This document shows positions 33,088 through 41,761 of a DNA stretch of 64,000 bases, in pieces (within the stretch, counting starts at the first letter, position 1; each line of letters starts with the position of its first letter). Source of the DNA: Flaviflagellibacter deserti (GTDB lineage Bacteria; Pseudomonadota; Alphaproteobacteria; Rhizobiales; Methylopilaceae); contig NZ_JBHSJF010000005.1 of assembly GCF_042652085.1 (NCBI RefSeq), forward strand, positions 62,001 through 126,000, in the 5' to 3' direction. A program made the position numbers and the translations under genes. Below the pieces are notes generated by a model. That model made no database searches. It saw nothing but the letters and a program-made list of their open reading frames with translations, and was not told the DNA's origin.

Positions 33088-34963
33088 AGCCCGGGCCCGC
33101 GGCGCTCGCGGACGTCCGCGCGAGGCCGTGCTCGGTCTTCTCCCAGACGTGCGGCGCGCGGATCAGCCGCCACACCGCCCGCCACGCCGCCACCGAACTC
33201 ATCAGCCAGTAGAGCGGCACCAGCGCGATCCAGCGCGCCTGGCCGGTCAGATTCCGCCGATCGGCGCCGATCGCCGCGATCGCCATCGCGGTCCCGAAGC
33301 CGAGCACGAGATTCGTCCCGGTCAACGCCAATTCCAGCCAGCCGACCCAGTCGTCAAAAACCAGCCAGCCGCTGCTCAGCCCGTCCACGATTAGTCCGCC
33401 GACGAAGATCGGCAGCATCAGCGCGCTGATCGGCACGCCGCCGATGAACGCATGGAAGACGAGCGCATTCCGCCAGCCAAGTTCGCGATGCAGGCGAACG
33501 GGCCGGCGCATATGCACGATCCAGGTCACCACATAGCCCATCAGCCAGCGCGTCCGCTGCCTCAGCCAGGCGCGATGCGTGTTCGGCGCCTCCTCCAGCG
33601 TCGACGAGGAGATCGTCGCGCAGCGATAGCCGAAGCGGGCGAGCCTGACGCCGAGATCTGCATCCTCGGTCAGGTTCCAGGCATCCCAGCCGCCGACGCG
33701 GTCGAGCACTGCCGTCCGGAAATGGTTCGACGTCCCGCCGAGCGGAAACATCAAGCCGCATCGCGACAGTCCGGGCAGCAGGGCATCGAACAGCCCGGCA
33801 TATTCGAGCGCGAAGACGCGGGTGATCCAGCTGTCCGCGCGGTTGTCGATGACCAGTCGCGCCTGCACGCAAGCGAGCTGTGGTCCGCCTCGCAGGAATG
33901 CCTGGACCGCATCCCGCAACTGTCCTGGTTCCGGCCTATCCTCGGCATCGAAGACGCCAATAATCGCACCTCGCGCGGCCGCCAGTCCGAGATTGAGGGC
34001 ACGCGGTTTGGTCCTCGGCGAGCCTTGCGGCACCACGATGGTTTCGAAATTCGACGGCGCATCAAGTACCGCAAGCGCCGCCCGGGTTTCGGCATCGCCA
34101 TGCTCGACCAGGAGCTTGATGTCGAGCTTGGCTTCCGGATAGTCGAGCGCCCGCAGCGCCCTGAGCAGGCCACCGAGGCAGCGGCTCTCTCGATAGAGAG
34201 GGATAAGCAGCGTGTAGATCGGCAGTTGATCGTCGGGAATGCGCTCCGATTTTGGCTCCTCCACCAGCGCGGTCAGCGCAACCAGACGCAGAGCGGTGAT
34301 GGCGATGAACAACGCTGCAAATGCGAGGTCGAGCAGGAGAGGCTCATACGCCGCGGCGATCAGGGCGATGACCGAACATAGAACCAGGACTTGGGCACCG
34401 TAGCGGGCGGGAGCGCCGGATCCCGCGCTGAGATCGGGATCGATCGCCGCGGGTCCGCTCTGCACATAATCCGCCAGCGCAGCCCCAGCGACGTCGACGA
34501 CGTAGCGCGTGAAAACCCTCGGAGCGCTCAGCAGGATGTTGGCCGACAGCCCAAATGATCGCGAGAAAGCAGCGAGTCTGGTGACCGACCTGGCCTTGGC
34601 GGCGACCAGAAGGCGGCCGTCCGGCAATCGCAGCATACCGCTCCGAAATGCCGATAATGCCTCTCGGGCGCTCAGTGACCCAGGGATGCCATCCACCCGC
34701 TCGGCCGTTCCAACATCAAGTTCGGCGGCAAGGCGGGAGACCAGCATCCGTTCATCGACGCGAGTACAGGCGAACAATGCATCGAGAGGCGGAACGCCCT
34801 GGGCCTTTGCGCAGTGCAGGGCCCGCATCACGACGGGCGTCGGGGCTAGTTCGGCCAGAAGAGCGATGTCTTCGGGTGTCGAAACGACCGCGGAATCCCG
34901 ACCCGATCGCGGCGACCGCAGCCGCGCACGCGTACCCGCATCAGTCCGCGCAGCCCCCGCCAT
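33032..34963 (-). CDS. Membrane glycosyltransferase family 2 with N-terminal regulatory region
   Basis: About 643 residues from ATG 34963 (an in-frame TTG at 35014 is possible). The first 150 residues resemble the MshEN/GspE N-terminal domain (PPLDALFACTRVDERMLVSR, LPDGRLLVAAKA). Two membrane helices precede a GT2 catalytic domain with YTLLIPLYRESR, the FDAEDRP metal site, the NLTEDADLG acceptor motif and the processive-type LRQRTRWLMGY; three or four helices follow. It probably makes an exported polysaccharide. N-domains of this type often bind c-di-GMP, but that is inference. Its tail overlaps the SCO gene. Confidence 0.83.
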   Translation of the reverse strand: MAGAARTDAGTRARLRSPRSGRDSAVVSTPEDIALLAELAPTPVVMRALHCAKAQGVPPLDALFACTRVDERMLVSRLAAELDVGTAERVDGIPGSLSAREALSAFRSGMLRLPDGRLLVAAKARSVTRLAAFSRSFGLSANILLSAPRVFTRYVVDVAGAALADYVQSGPAAIDPDLSAGSGAPARYGAQVLVLCSVIALIAAAYEPLLLDLAFAALFIAITALRLVALTALVEEPKSERIPDDQLPIYTLLIPLYRESRCLGGLLRALRALDYPEAKLDIKLLVEHGDAETRAALAVLDAPSNFETIVVPQGSPRTKPRALNLGLAAARGAIIGVFDAEDRPEPGQLRDAVQAFLRGGPQLACVQARLVIDNRADSWITRVFALEYAGLFDALLPGLSRCGLMFPLGGTSNHFRTAVLDRVGGWDAWNLTEDADLGVRLARFGYRCATISSSTLEEAPNTHRAWLRQRTRWLMGYVVTWIVHMRRPVRLHRELGWRNALVFHAFIGGVPISALMLPIFVGGLIVDGLSSGWLVFDDWVGWLELALTGTNLVLGFGTAMAIAAIGADRRNLTGQARWIALVPLYWLMSSVAAWRAVWRLIRAPHVWEKTEHGLARTSASAAGPGFRRSAPGPSRPRRARGRG

Positions 34964-35038
34964 GCCGCGACCCCGAAATTTCCGGACCGCTCTCGCGGCC
35001 CGCCCCGCATCCAACTATAATGACACGCAAATCAAACC

Positions 35039-35905
35039 ATGCGAGTCCTTTGCTCGATGCGCTTACTGGTTGCGACCTGCGCCGTCGCCGTGACGCTTTC
35101 GTCCTGCCTGATGCCTCTTGGCCGAGCCGACGCTCAGCCCGCGGCGGGGCTTCCGCGCCTGCGGACCGCCGGCAGCGAGACCTCGGAGTCGGATCGCGCG
35201 CCAAAGAGACTCGTGCGGTTCCTGACGTCGGCGGACTATCCGCCGTTTCAGTATGTGGCTCCGGACGGCAACCCGGCGGGCTTCAACGTCGATCTCGCAC
35301 GTGCCATCTGCAGCGAGCTCGGCTTTTCCTGCACGATCCAGGCTCTACCCTGGAACGATCTTCTCGACGCGCTCCAGAATGGCCGGGCAGACGCGCTGAT
35401 CGCCGGAATGAAGCCAACCGAGGATTTACGTGGGAAGGCGGAACTGACGCGCCCCTATTTCCGTGCAGTTGCCCGGTTTACTGCCCAAAAGGCATCGCCG
35501 CTCAAGGACACGACGCCCGAGGCCCTCACGGGCAAAAGCATAGCGGTCGTGGCCGGCACGGCGCACGAAGCTTTCCTCAAGGCCTTCTTCGCGAAATCCG
35601 ATCTTCGCGGCTTCCCTGATGCCGAACTGGCGCGTGCTGCCCTGAAAGGCGGGCAGGTCGATGCGATGTTTGGCGACGGCGCGGCGCTGTCGCTCTGGTT
35701 GGGCGGTTCCGCGTCCGAGAATTGCTGCGCATTCACCGGCTCCGCCTATACCGAAAGCAGGTATTTCGGAGAAGGAATGACCATAGCCACCCGCAAGGGC
35801 GATCTTCGTCTTCGCAATCAGATCGACACGGCGCTCGATAATATCGAGACCAAAGGCGCCCTCTCCGACCTTTACCTTCGCTGGTTTCCGATCGGCATTT
35901 ATTGA
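35039..35905 (+). CDS. Extracytoplasmic amino-acid-type substrate-binding protein
   Basis: A 288-residue SBP_bac_3 protein with signal peptide; LSSC at residues 20-23 is a plausible lipobox. It opens with FLTSADYPPFQYVAPDGN and has GFNVDLARAICSELGF, the class opening, plus GKSIAVVAGTAHEAF. No ABC permease or ATPase is nearby, so it may supply a distant transporter or act as a sensor. It is divergent from the glycosyltransferase. Confidence 0.82.
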   Translation: MRVLCSMRLLVATCAVAVTLSSCLMPLGRADAQPAAGLPRLRTAGSETSESDRAPKRLVRFLTSADYPPFQYVAPDGNPAGFNVDLARAICSELGFSCTIQALPWNDLLDALQNGRADALIAGMKPTEDLRGKAELTRPYFRAVARFTAQKASPLKDTTPEALTGKSIAVVAGTAHEAFLKAFFAKSDLRGFPDAELARAALKGGQVDAMFGDGAALSLWLGGSASENCCAFTGSAYTESRYFGEGMTIATRKGDLRLRNQIDTALDNIETKGALSDLYLRWFPIGIY

Positions 35906-35970
35906 GCGCGGGGTTTGACGGGCTGGATCGTCGCCCCTAGTTTCGCGCCGCTCCAGGAGATTTGTACGCG

Positions 35971-37641
35971 ATGACGGCCGTTTCCGGCATTCCAAGCCAT
36001 GTGATCGAACTCGCCAAGGTGTCCACCGCCTGGCCGTTTGAGGAAGCTCGCAAGCTCGTGGCCCGCCTTGAGAAAAACGGCAGCGCCAAGGAAGTGCTGT
36101 TCGAGACCGGATACGGCCCATCGGGCCTGCCGCATATCGGCACCTTCGGCGAGGTCGCACGCACGACCATGGTACGGCACGCCTTCCGCGTCATCACCGA
36201 GGACAAGGTGCCGACACGCCTCCTGTGCTTCTCGGACGACATGGACGGCCTCCGCAAGGTTCCCGACAACGTGCCAAACCGCGAGGTGATGGAGCACTAT
36301 CTTGGCCTGCCGCTGAGCCGCGTGCCCGATCCCTTCGGCAGCCCCGAAGGCTCGTTCGGCGCCGCGAACAATGCGCGCCTGCGCGCCTTCCTCGACCAGT
36401 TCGGCTTCAGCTACGAATTCGCCAGCGCGACCGCCTATTACACGTCCGGCCGCTTCGACGAGACGCTGCTGAAGATGCTCGCGGCGTACGACCAGGTGAT
36501 GGAGATCATCCTGCCGACGCTCGGCCCGGAGCGCCGAGCGACTTATTCGCCGTTCCTGCCTGTCTGCCCGCGCACCGGCATCGTTCTGCAGGTGCCGATG
36601 ATCGACCGCGACGTGGCCGCCGGCACGGTAACTTATATCGACCCAAAGACCGGTGAACGGATGACGACGCCTGTCACCGGCGGCCGCGTGAAATGCCAGT
36701 GGAAGGCCGATTGGGCGCTGCGCTGGGTGGCACTCGGCGTGGACTATGAGATGGCGGGCAAGGACCTGATCGACTCCGTCACGCTGTCGAGCAAGATCGC
36801 CCGCGCGCTTGGAGCGGAGCCGCCGGAAGGCTTCAACTACGAGCTCTTCCTCGACGAGGAGGGCCGGAAGATATCCAAATCACTGGGCAATGGCCTCACC
36901 ATTGAGGACTGGCTGCGCTATGCGTCGCCGGAAAGCCTGTCGCTGTTCATGTACCAAAGTCCGCGCTCGGCGAAGCGCCTGCACTTCGACGTCATCCCGA
37001 GGAACGTGGACGACTATCTGGCCTTTATCGAGAAGTTCCCGAACCAGGAACCGAAGGATCAGCTGCTCAATCCGGCTTGGCACATCCATAGCGGCAATCC
37101 GCCACCGGCCGAACGTATCGGTTTAGAAAACACTCAGCTCGCCTTCTCGATGCTGCTCAACATCGCTTCGGTCTCGAATGCCGAGACGGCCGAACAGATG
37201 TGGGGCTTCATCCGCCAGTACGCACCGGGCGTCGGTCCTGACACACATCCGCGTCTCGGCGCGCTCGTCGGCTACGCCGTCGCCTACTATCATGACTTCG
37301 TGAAGCCCCAGAAGGTCTTCGTAGCGCCGGACGAGACCGCACGAAAAGCCCTTCTCGCGCTCGACGACGCCCTGGCCGCCATGCCCGCGGACGCAACGTC
37401 CGATGTTATCCAAGCCTCGGTCTATGAAGTCGGCCGGAGCTTCTACCCTGACACATCCGGCAAGGCGAAGTCGCCAGACGGCCGTCCCGGCGTCTCCCAG
37501 GCCTGGTTCGTCACGCTCTACAAGACGCTGATTGGACAGGAACGCGGACCGCGCTTCGGCTCGTTCGTGGCCGTTTATGGTATCGACGGCACACGCGGTC
37601 TGATCGCGAAGGCCTTGGCCAACGAACTCGCTGCGGCCTGA
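35971..37641 (+). CDS. lysK: Class I lysyl-tRNA synthetase
   Basis: A 556-residue aminoacyl-tRNA synthetase of the rare class I LysRS type found in archaea and many alphaproteobacteria. HIGH-like PHIGT is at 54-58, KMSKS-like KISKS at 300-304, and the FDVIPRNVDDYLAF region follows. It charges tRNA-Lys and replaces the usual class II LysS. ATG 35971 follows AGGAGA at about ten bases. It converges with the S24 regulator three bases beyond its stop. Confidence 0.93.
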   Translation: MTAVSGIPSHVIELAKVSTAWPFEEARKLVARLEKNGSAKEVLFETGYGPSGLPHIGTFGEVARTTMVRHAFRVITEDKVPTRLLCFSDDMDGLRKVPDNVPNREVMEHYLGLPLSRVPDPFGSPEGSFGAANNARLRAFLDQFGFSYEFASATAYYTSGRFDETLLKMLAAYDQVMEIILPTLGPERRATYSPFLPVCPRTGIVLQVPMIDRDVAAGTVTYIDPKTGERMTTPVTGGRVKCQWKADWALRWVALGVDYEMAGKDLIDSVTLSSKIARALGAEPPEGFNYELFLDEEGRKISKSLGNGLTIEDWLRYASPESLSLFMYQSPRSAKRLHFDVIPRNVDDYLAFIEKFPNQEPKDQLLNPAWHIHSGNPPPAERIGLENTQLAFSMLLNIASVSNAETAEQMWGFIRQYAPGVGPDTHPRLGALVGYAVAYYHDFVKPQKVFVAPDETARKALLALDDALAAMPADATSDVIQASVYEVGRSFYPDTSGKAKSPDGRPGVSQAWFVTLYKTLIGQERGPRFGSFVAVYGIDGTRGLIAKALANELAAA

Positions 37642-37644
37642 ACC

Positions 37645-38274
37645 TTACTGGCTTGACCAGAGAATCCGCTGGATCCACGCGATGTCCTTCGTCGCGATCA
37701 CCCGGTCCGGATGTTCGGAATTGAACGAGCGCAGCTCGACCGTCTTGGCGGTCTGCCGCTTCAGCTCCTTCGCGAGGATTTCGCCTTCCTTCGTCTTGAC
37801 GACAACGCGGTCGCCTCGGCGCGGCTTGGCTGCCGGCGAGACCACGATGATGTCGCCGTTCCGATAGAGCGGCAGCATCGAATCGCCCGAAATCTCAAGG
37901 GCGTATGCCTGATCATCGTCGATATCGGGCAGGCTCACCTCTTCCCATCCGGAACCGACCGGGAAGCCGCCATCGGTGAAGAAACCGCCACCGCCCGCCT
38001 GTGCCATACCGATCAGCGGCACGGTGCGGTTCGCCCCCTTGCCGCGGCCGGCGACGATATCGAGGAAGCTTTCGAGCGAGCTGCCGGTTGCCGCAAGGAT
38101 CTTCGAAACCGATTCGGTCGACGGCCAGCGCGGACGTCCGTCGGCGGCGACGCGCTTGGAGCGATTGAACGTCGTAGGATCGAGACCTGCCCTCTTGGCG
38201 AGGCCTGACGCGGACATGCCGTGAGCCTCCGCGAGACTATCGATCGCGGCCCAGATTCGGCTGTGCGTCAGCAT
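37645..38274 (-). CDS. S24-type LexA-like transcriptional regulator
   Basis: A 209-residue repressor: an N-terminal helix-turn-helix (MSASGLAKRAGLDPTTFNRSK), then a LexA/UmuD-type peptidase S24 domain with catalytic Ser132 (ISGDSMLPLY) and Lys160, plus a likely cleavage site Ala93-Gly94 in GMAQAGGGG. It could be self-cleaved under stress. It is a chromosomal regulator common in this order; no phage genes surround it. Confidence 0.87.
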   Translation of the reverse strand: MLTHSRIWAAIDSLAEAHGMSASGLAKRAGLDPTTFNRSKRVAADGRPRWPSTESVSKILAATGSSLESFLDIVAGRGKGANRTVPLIGMAQAGGGGFFTDGGFPVGSGWEEVSLPDIDDDQAYALEISGDSMLPLYRNGDIIVVSPAAKPRRGDRVVVKTKEGEILAKELKRQTAKTVELRSFNSEHPDRVIATKDIAWIQRILWSSQ

Positions 38275-38393
38275 ATTGCCCTCAACGGGAAGGTTAGAAG
38301 AATAGTAGGAATTAGTACCTCCGACTACTTTTGTCCAGCGAACTTTGCAGCTTTCTTGATTGAAGCGGCCGGGGCTTCTAAAGCTCGGCCGGG

Positions 38394-38738
38394 ATGATCG
38401 AAACTATCTATAAAATACTGCCCGCCGAGATGTGGGAGCAGGCCTGCCGGGAGGGTCTTTTCCGTGGCGCTCCGGTGGACATCGCGGATGGCTTCATCCA
38501 CTTTTCGACCGCCGAACAGGTGGCCGAAACCGCCGCGAGGCACTTCGCTGGACAGGCCGACCTGATCCTGCTTGCCGTCGACACCACGGCGCTCGATGCA
38601 GCACTGAAATGGGAACCGTCGCGAGGCGGCGCACTCTTTCCGCATCTTTACAACGACATGGATGTGTCGGCTGTCAGGTGGGCAAAACCCCTCCCCTGGA
38701 ACGGCACCCACCACGTTTTTCCGGAGCTTGGACAATGA
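38394..38738 (+). CDS. DUF952 family protein
   Basis: A 114-residue protein with the DUF952 pattern: YKILPAEMWEQA, DGFIHFSTAEQV, LLAVDTTALDAALKWEPSRG and FPHLYNDMDV. Conserved His residues hint at a metal or nucleotide site, but the function is unknown. Its stop overlaps the pyrD start (ATGA), a pairing common in this order. Confidence 0.88.
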   Translation: MIETIYKILPAEMWEQACREGLFRGAPVDIADGFIHFSTAEQVAETAARHFAGQADLILLAVDTTALDAALKWEPSRGGALFPHLYNDMDVSAVRWAKPLPWNGTHHVFPELGQ

Positions 38739-39808
38739 TCGGCGCCGGCTGGCCGCTCCTGCGCGGCGTCTTTCAATCGATCGATCCCGAACGGGCGCAT
38801 GAGCTGACGCTCGCGGCGCTTGAGCGCGTTCCCCTGCCGCCCGCCCGACCGGACGATCCGCGCCTCGCAGTCGAGGCCTTCGGACTGACATTCCCGAATC
38901 CGATCGGTCTCGCCGCAGGCTTCGACAAGGATGCGCGCGTTCCCGATGCGATGCTGAGACTGGGCTTCGGCTTCGTCGAGGTCGGCTCGATCACGCCGCT
39001 TCCGCAGCCCGGGAATCCGAAACCGCGCATTTTCCGGTTACCTGACGATCAAGGCGTCATCAACCGGCTCGGCTTCAACAATGGTGGCCACGAAGCCGCG
39101 CTACGACGCCTTGCCAACCGGAAGCGCGGAGGAATTCTCGGCATCAATGTCGGCGCCAATAAAGACGCCGCCGACCGCACTGCGGACTATGTCTCCGGCA
39201 TCCGCGTCTTTGCCGACCATGCCGACTATCTGACGGTCAACATCTCATCGCCGAACACGCCCGGCCTGCGCGACCTTCAGGCACGTGGCGCACTCGACGA
39301 TCTTCTGGCGCGCGTGGTCGAGGCGCGGGATGGCATGGTCACCCGCAAGCCCGTTCTCCTCAAGATCGCACCCGATCTCGCTCTGAGTGATCTGGACGAC
39401 ATCACCGAAGTGGCGCTCGCACGCGGCATCGACGGCCTGATCGTCTCGAATACGACGATCACCCGTCCGGCCGGGCTCGGCGGCGAACACATCAAGGAGC
39501 CGGGCGGACTTTCCGGCACTCCCCTGTTTCAGCGCGCGACATGGATGCTGGCCGAAGCTGCAAAGCGCGTTGAGAGACGAATTACTCTCGTCGGGGTCGG
39601 TGGCATCACGTCGGCGGAGACGGCTCTCGCGAAGTTCCTGGCGGGAGCCAGTCTGATTCAGCTCTATACGGGGCTGACCTATGCCGGTCCGGGATTAGTC
39701 AGCGATATCAAGCAGGGCTTGCTGACGATGATCGCACGCGAGGGGTCGCTAAAGTCTCTTATCGGCCGGGATCGAGATGCGATCGCAGCGGCAGGCCCGG
39801 GCGTTTAG
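38735..39808 (+). CDS. pyrD: Dihydroorotate dehydrogenase (quinone), class 2
   Basis: A 357-residue membrane-associated flavoenzyme that oxidises dihydroorotate to orotate in pyrimidine synthesis, using quinone. The N-terminal amphipathic segment (WPLLRGVFQSIDPERAHELT) is the membrane-docking helix of class 2. FMN and substrate motifs include GLAAGFDKD (58-66), NRLGFNNGG and NISSPNTPGLR (169-179) with the catalytic Ser. It is translationally coupled to the DUF952 gene. Its stop overlaps the convergent gene by four bases. Confidence 0.95.
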   Translation: MIGAGWPLLRGVFQSIDPERAHELTLAALERVPLPPARPDDPRLAVEAFGLTFPNPIGLAAGFDKDARVPDAMLRLGFGFVEVGSITPLPQPGNPKPRIFRLPDDQGVINRLGFNNGGHEAALRRLANRKRGGILGINVGANKDAADRTADYVSGIRVFADHADYLTVNISSPNTPGLRDLQARGALDDLLARVVEARDGMVTRKPVLLKIAPDLALSDLDDITEVALARGIDGLIVSNTTITRPAGLGGEHIKEPGGLSGTPLFQRATWMLAEAAKRVERRITLVGVGGITSAETALAKFLAGASLIQLYTGLTYAGPGLVSDIKQGLLTMIAREGSLKSLIGRDRDAIAAAGPGV

Positions 39809-40143
39809 GCGCGATTGCCGAGTTTCAGCAGCCGACTCAAGAGCCAGAGCGGAAACACGATCACCGCACCGAGCAGGAACCAGCGGAACACGGTTTCGAC
39901 CGCATCCCAGATATTGTCGAAGAACTCGAAGAACAGTTCACGAAGACCGCGCAGGATCGCGAAAGCATCAAGATCGAGCACCGCGAGCAGCACGCCGATC
40001 ACGACCGAGAGCATTACAAGCTTCGCCAGCACCCACAACGGCGACCCGCCGAAGAACCGGGTCAGTGGATCCGCGGCAGCTGGCTTTGCGGGAATCTGAA
40101 CGGGTTCGGCCTGCGGGGGCGAACTGGTGTGTGCGTCGGTCAT
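39805..40143 (-). CDS. Small membrane protein, DUF6460-like
   Basis: A 112-residue protein: a Pro/Ala-rich cytoplasmic N-terminus of about 25 residues, then hydrophobic segments WVLAKLVMLSVVIGVLLAVL and FLLGAVIVFPLWLLSRLL flanking an amphipathic FFDNIWDAVETVFRWF. This layout is seen in alphaproteobacterial DUF6460 proteins, of unknown role. It ends inside the pyrD stop. Confidence 0.65.
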   Translation of the reverse strand: MTDAHTSSPPQAEPVQIPAKPAAADPLTRFFGGSPLWVLAKLVMLSVVIGVLLAVLDLDAFAILRGLRELFFEFFDNIWDAVETVFRWFLLGAVIVFPLWLLSRLLKLGNRA

Positions 40144-40187
40144 ACTCGAATTCTAGCATGGCCGCCGGTGTCGGCCAAAGCTGCGAG

Positions 40188-40421
40188 CTATTTCTCTTCG
40201 GCCATGACCCGAATCGAATATTCCGATTGGGGCGTGTCGGCCACTCCCGAAACCTCGTAGACGTGGCCATCATACTCGACCTCATCGCCGGGGATTGGAG
40301 CATAGAAACCTTCCGGCACCACGCCTTTGTCGAGCCGCTCGGTCGATCCATCCTTGTGAAGCACAACCACGCCGACCCGACCGGTCGGGCTCGACCGTTC
40401 CGGCTTTTCGAAATGACGCAT
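40188..40421 (-). CDS. Small hypothetical protein
   Basis: A 77-residue protein, MRHFEKPERSSPTGRVGV at the start and VEYDGHVYEVSGVADTPQ later, with GVVPEGFYAPIPGDEV between. An earlier in-frame start at 40466 would overlap the dcd gene by eight bases and lacks a site. Probably co-transcribed with dcd. No family recognised. Confidence 0.6.
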   Translation of the reverse strand: MRHFEKPERSSPTGRVGVVVLHKDGSTERLDKGVVPEGFYAPIPGDEVEYDGHVYEVSGVADTPQSEYSIRVMAEEK

Positions 40422-40458
40422 CGGCAAACTCCAGGCTGCGGTCTCAATTCGAGGCCGA

Positions 40459-41562
40459 CTAACCAACCCGGAAATGCTTGGAGAGTTTCAAACCCTGCGC
40501 TTGATAATTGGACCCAAGATCAGCGCCATAGAGACGTTCCGGCAATGCCGCGAGACGTTCGTAGACCAGGCGACCGACGGTCTGGCCGTGCTCCAGGATG
40601 AACGGAACCTCGTGGCTGCGCACTTCGAGCACGGCTCGCGAACCGCGTCCGCCGGACGCTACATGGCCGAAGCCCGGATCGAAAAAGCCGGCATAGTGGA
40701 CGCGGAACTCGCCCACGAGCGGGTCGAACGGCACCATCTCTGCTGCATAGGCCGGCGGCACATGCACCGCCTCCCGCGAGGCAAGGATATAGAACTCGCC
40801 TGGATCGAGGATCAGAGTGCGATCGCGCGCCGAAACCTCTTCCCAGAAGTCTTCGACCGCATAGCCGTTGACGTTGTCGACATCGATCACGCCGGTATGC
40901 CGCTTGGCGCGATACCCGACCATGTGCTTTCCGCCGAGCCCTGACAGATCGACCGTGACCGAGATGCCGTCGCGGAGATCGGGCTGATCGGTATCGACCA
41001 ACCGCTCCGCGTCCTGAAGCGCTCGCATCTCCGCTTCGTCGAGACCGACATGGCCGCGGCGGAACCGGATTTGCGACAGCCGAGAACCGGTGCGCACCAG
41101 AACCGGGAACGTGCGCGGGCTGATCTCAGCCCAGAGCGCACCTTGATAGCCGGGCGGAAGGACATCGAAACCGCGCACGCCGTCCGCAATTACACGGGTG
41201 AAAACATCCAGTCGGCCGGTCGAGCTCTTCGGATTGGTCGAAGCCTGCACGTCAGGAGGCAGGTCGAGGCTTTCCAGCAGCGGCACGAGATAGACGCAAC
41301 CGGTTTCGAGAACCGCGCCATCTTCCAGGCTGAAAGCGTGAATCAAGACGGAGTCCAGCCGCTCACGGACCGTCTGCCCGGGACCGGGCAGGAAGCTCGC
41401 CCGAACGCGATAGGCCGTCTTGCCGAGACGAAGATCGAGCGATGCCGGCTGGATCTGCCGATCGATCGCAGGCGCCTCAAGACGCACGATTCCTGCATCG
41501 ATCAGCGCGCTGATCGACTGCGCCGGAGCGATGCCGGTGCCGAAGTCCGCGCCTTGAGCCAT
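40459..41562 (-). CDS. dcd: 2'-deoxycytidine 5'-triphosphate deaminase, long form
   Basis: A 367-residue enzyme that deaminates dCTP to dUTP for thymidylate synthesis. It is roughly twice the length of ordinary Dcd and is the duplicated form known in alphaproteobacteria: the first Dcd-like fold (QIQPASLDLRLG, NPKSSTGRLDVFTRVIAD, LWAEISPRTF) is followed by a second, more diverged one (IDVDNVNGYAVEDFWEEV, HVPPAYAAEMVPFDP, VHYAGFFDPGFGH). ATG 41562 is chosen over 41583. Confidence 0.9.
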   Translation of the reverse strand: MAQGADFGTGIAPAQSISALIDAGIVRLEAPAIDRQIQPASLDLRLGKTAYRVRASFLPGPGQTVRERLDSVLIHAFSLEDGAVLETGCVYLVPLLESLDLPPDVQASTNPKSSTGRLDVFTRVIADGVRGFDVLPPGYQGALWAEISPRTFPVLVRTGSRLSQIRFRRGHVGLDEAEMRALQDAERLVDTDQPDLRDGISVTVDLSGLGGKHMVGYRAKRHTGVIDVDNVNGYAVEDFWEEVSARDRTLILDPGEFYILASREAVHVPPAYAAEMVPFDPLVGEFRVHYAGFFDPGFGHVASGGRGSRAVLEVRSHEVPFILEHGQTVGRLVYERLAALPERLYGADLGSNYQAQGLKLSKHFRVG

Positions 41563-41647
41563 GGATGTCCGCCGGTCCAACACACTCCGTCAGTAGCAAT
41601 CCAGCGGATTGACGCCAAGCGGAGCGAGGAGTAGAGCCTCGATTTAT

Positions 41648-41706
41648 CCCGTGGTGATTTGAGCCGGCCGGCTTGCAGCCACGTAAAACAAGTCGCTAAA
41701 AGGCCG
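41648..41706 (+). promoter_or_regulatory. SAM-II riboswitch
   Basis: CCGTGGTGATTTGAGCCGGC, CGGCTTGCAGCCACG and AAACAAGTCGCTAAAAGG match the compact SAM-II (metA motif) pseudoknot almost base for base. It ends 56 bases before metZ and should switch off translation when S-adenosylmethionine is abundant. Type and position are classic for this class of bacteria. Confidence 0.95.
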
Positions 41707-41761
41707 TGGCGCGAGTGACTTAGGTCTTGCTGCGCGGCGGCTCTGTCATCGAAGGTGCCGC

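Noticed and set aside
37645..38274. Prophage repressor
   Set aside because: The S24 regulator is flanked by lysK and pyrD with no phage genes, integrase or att-like duplication; it looks chromosomal.
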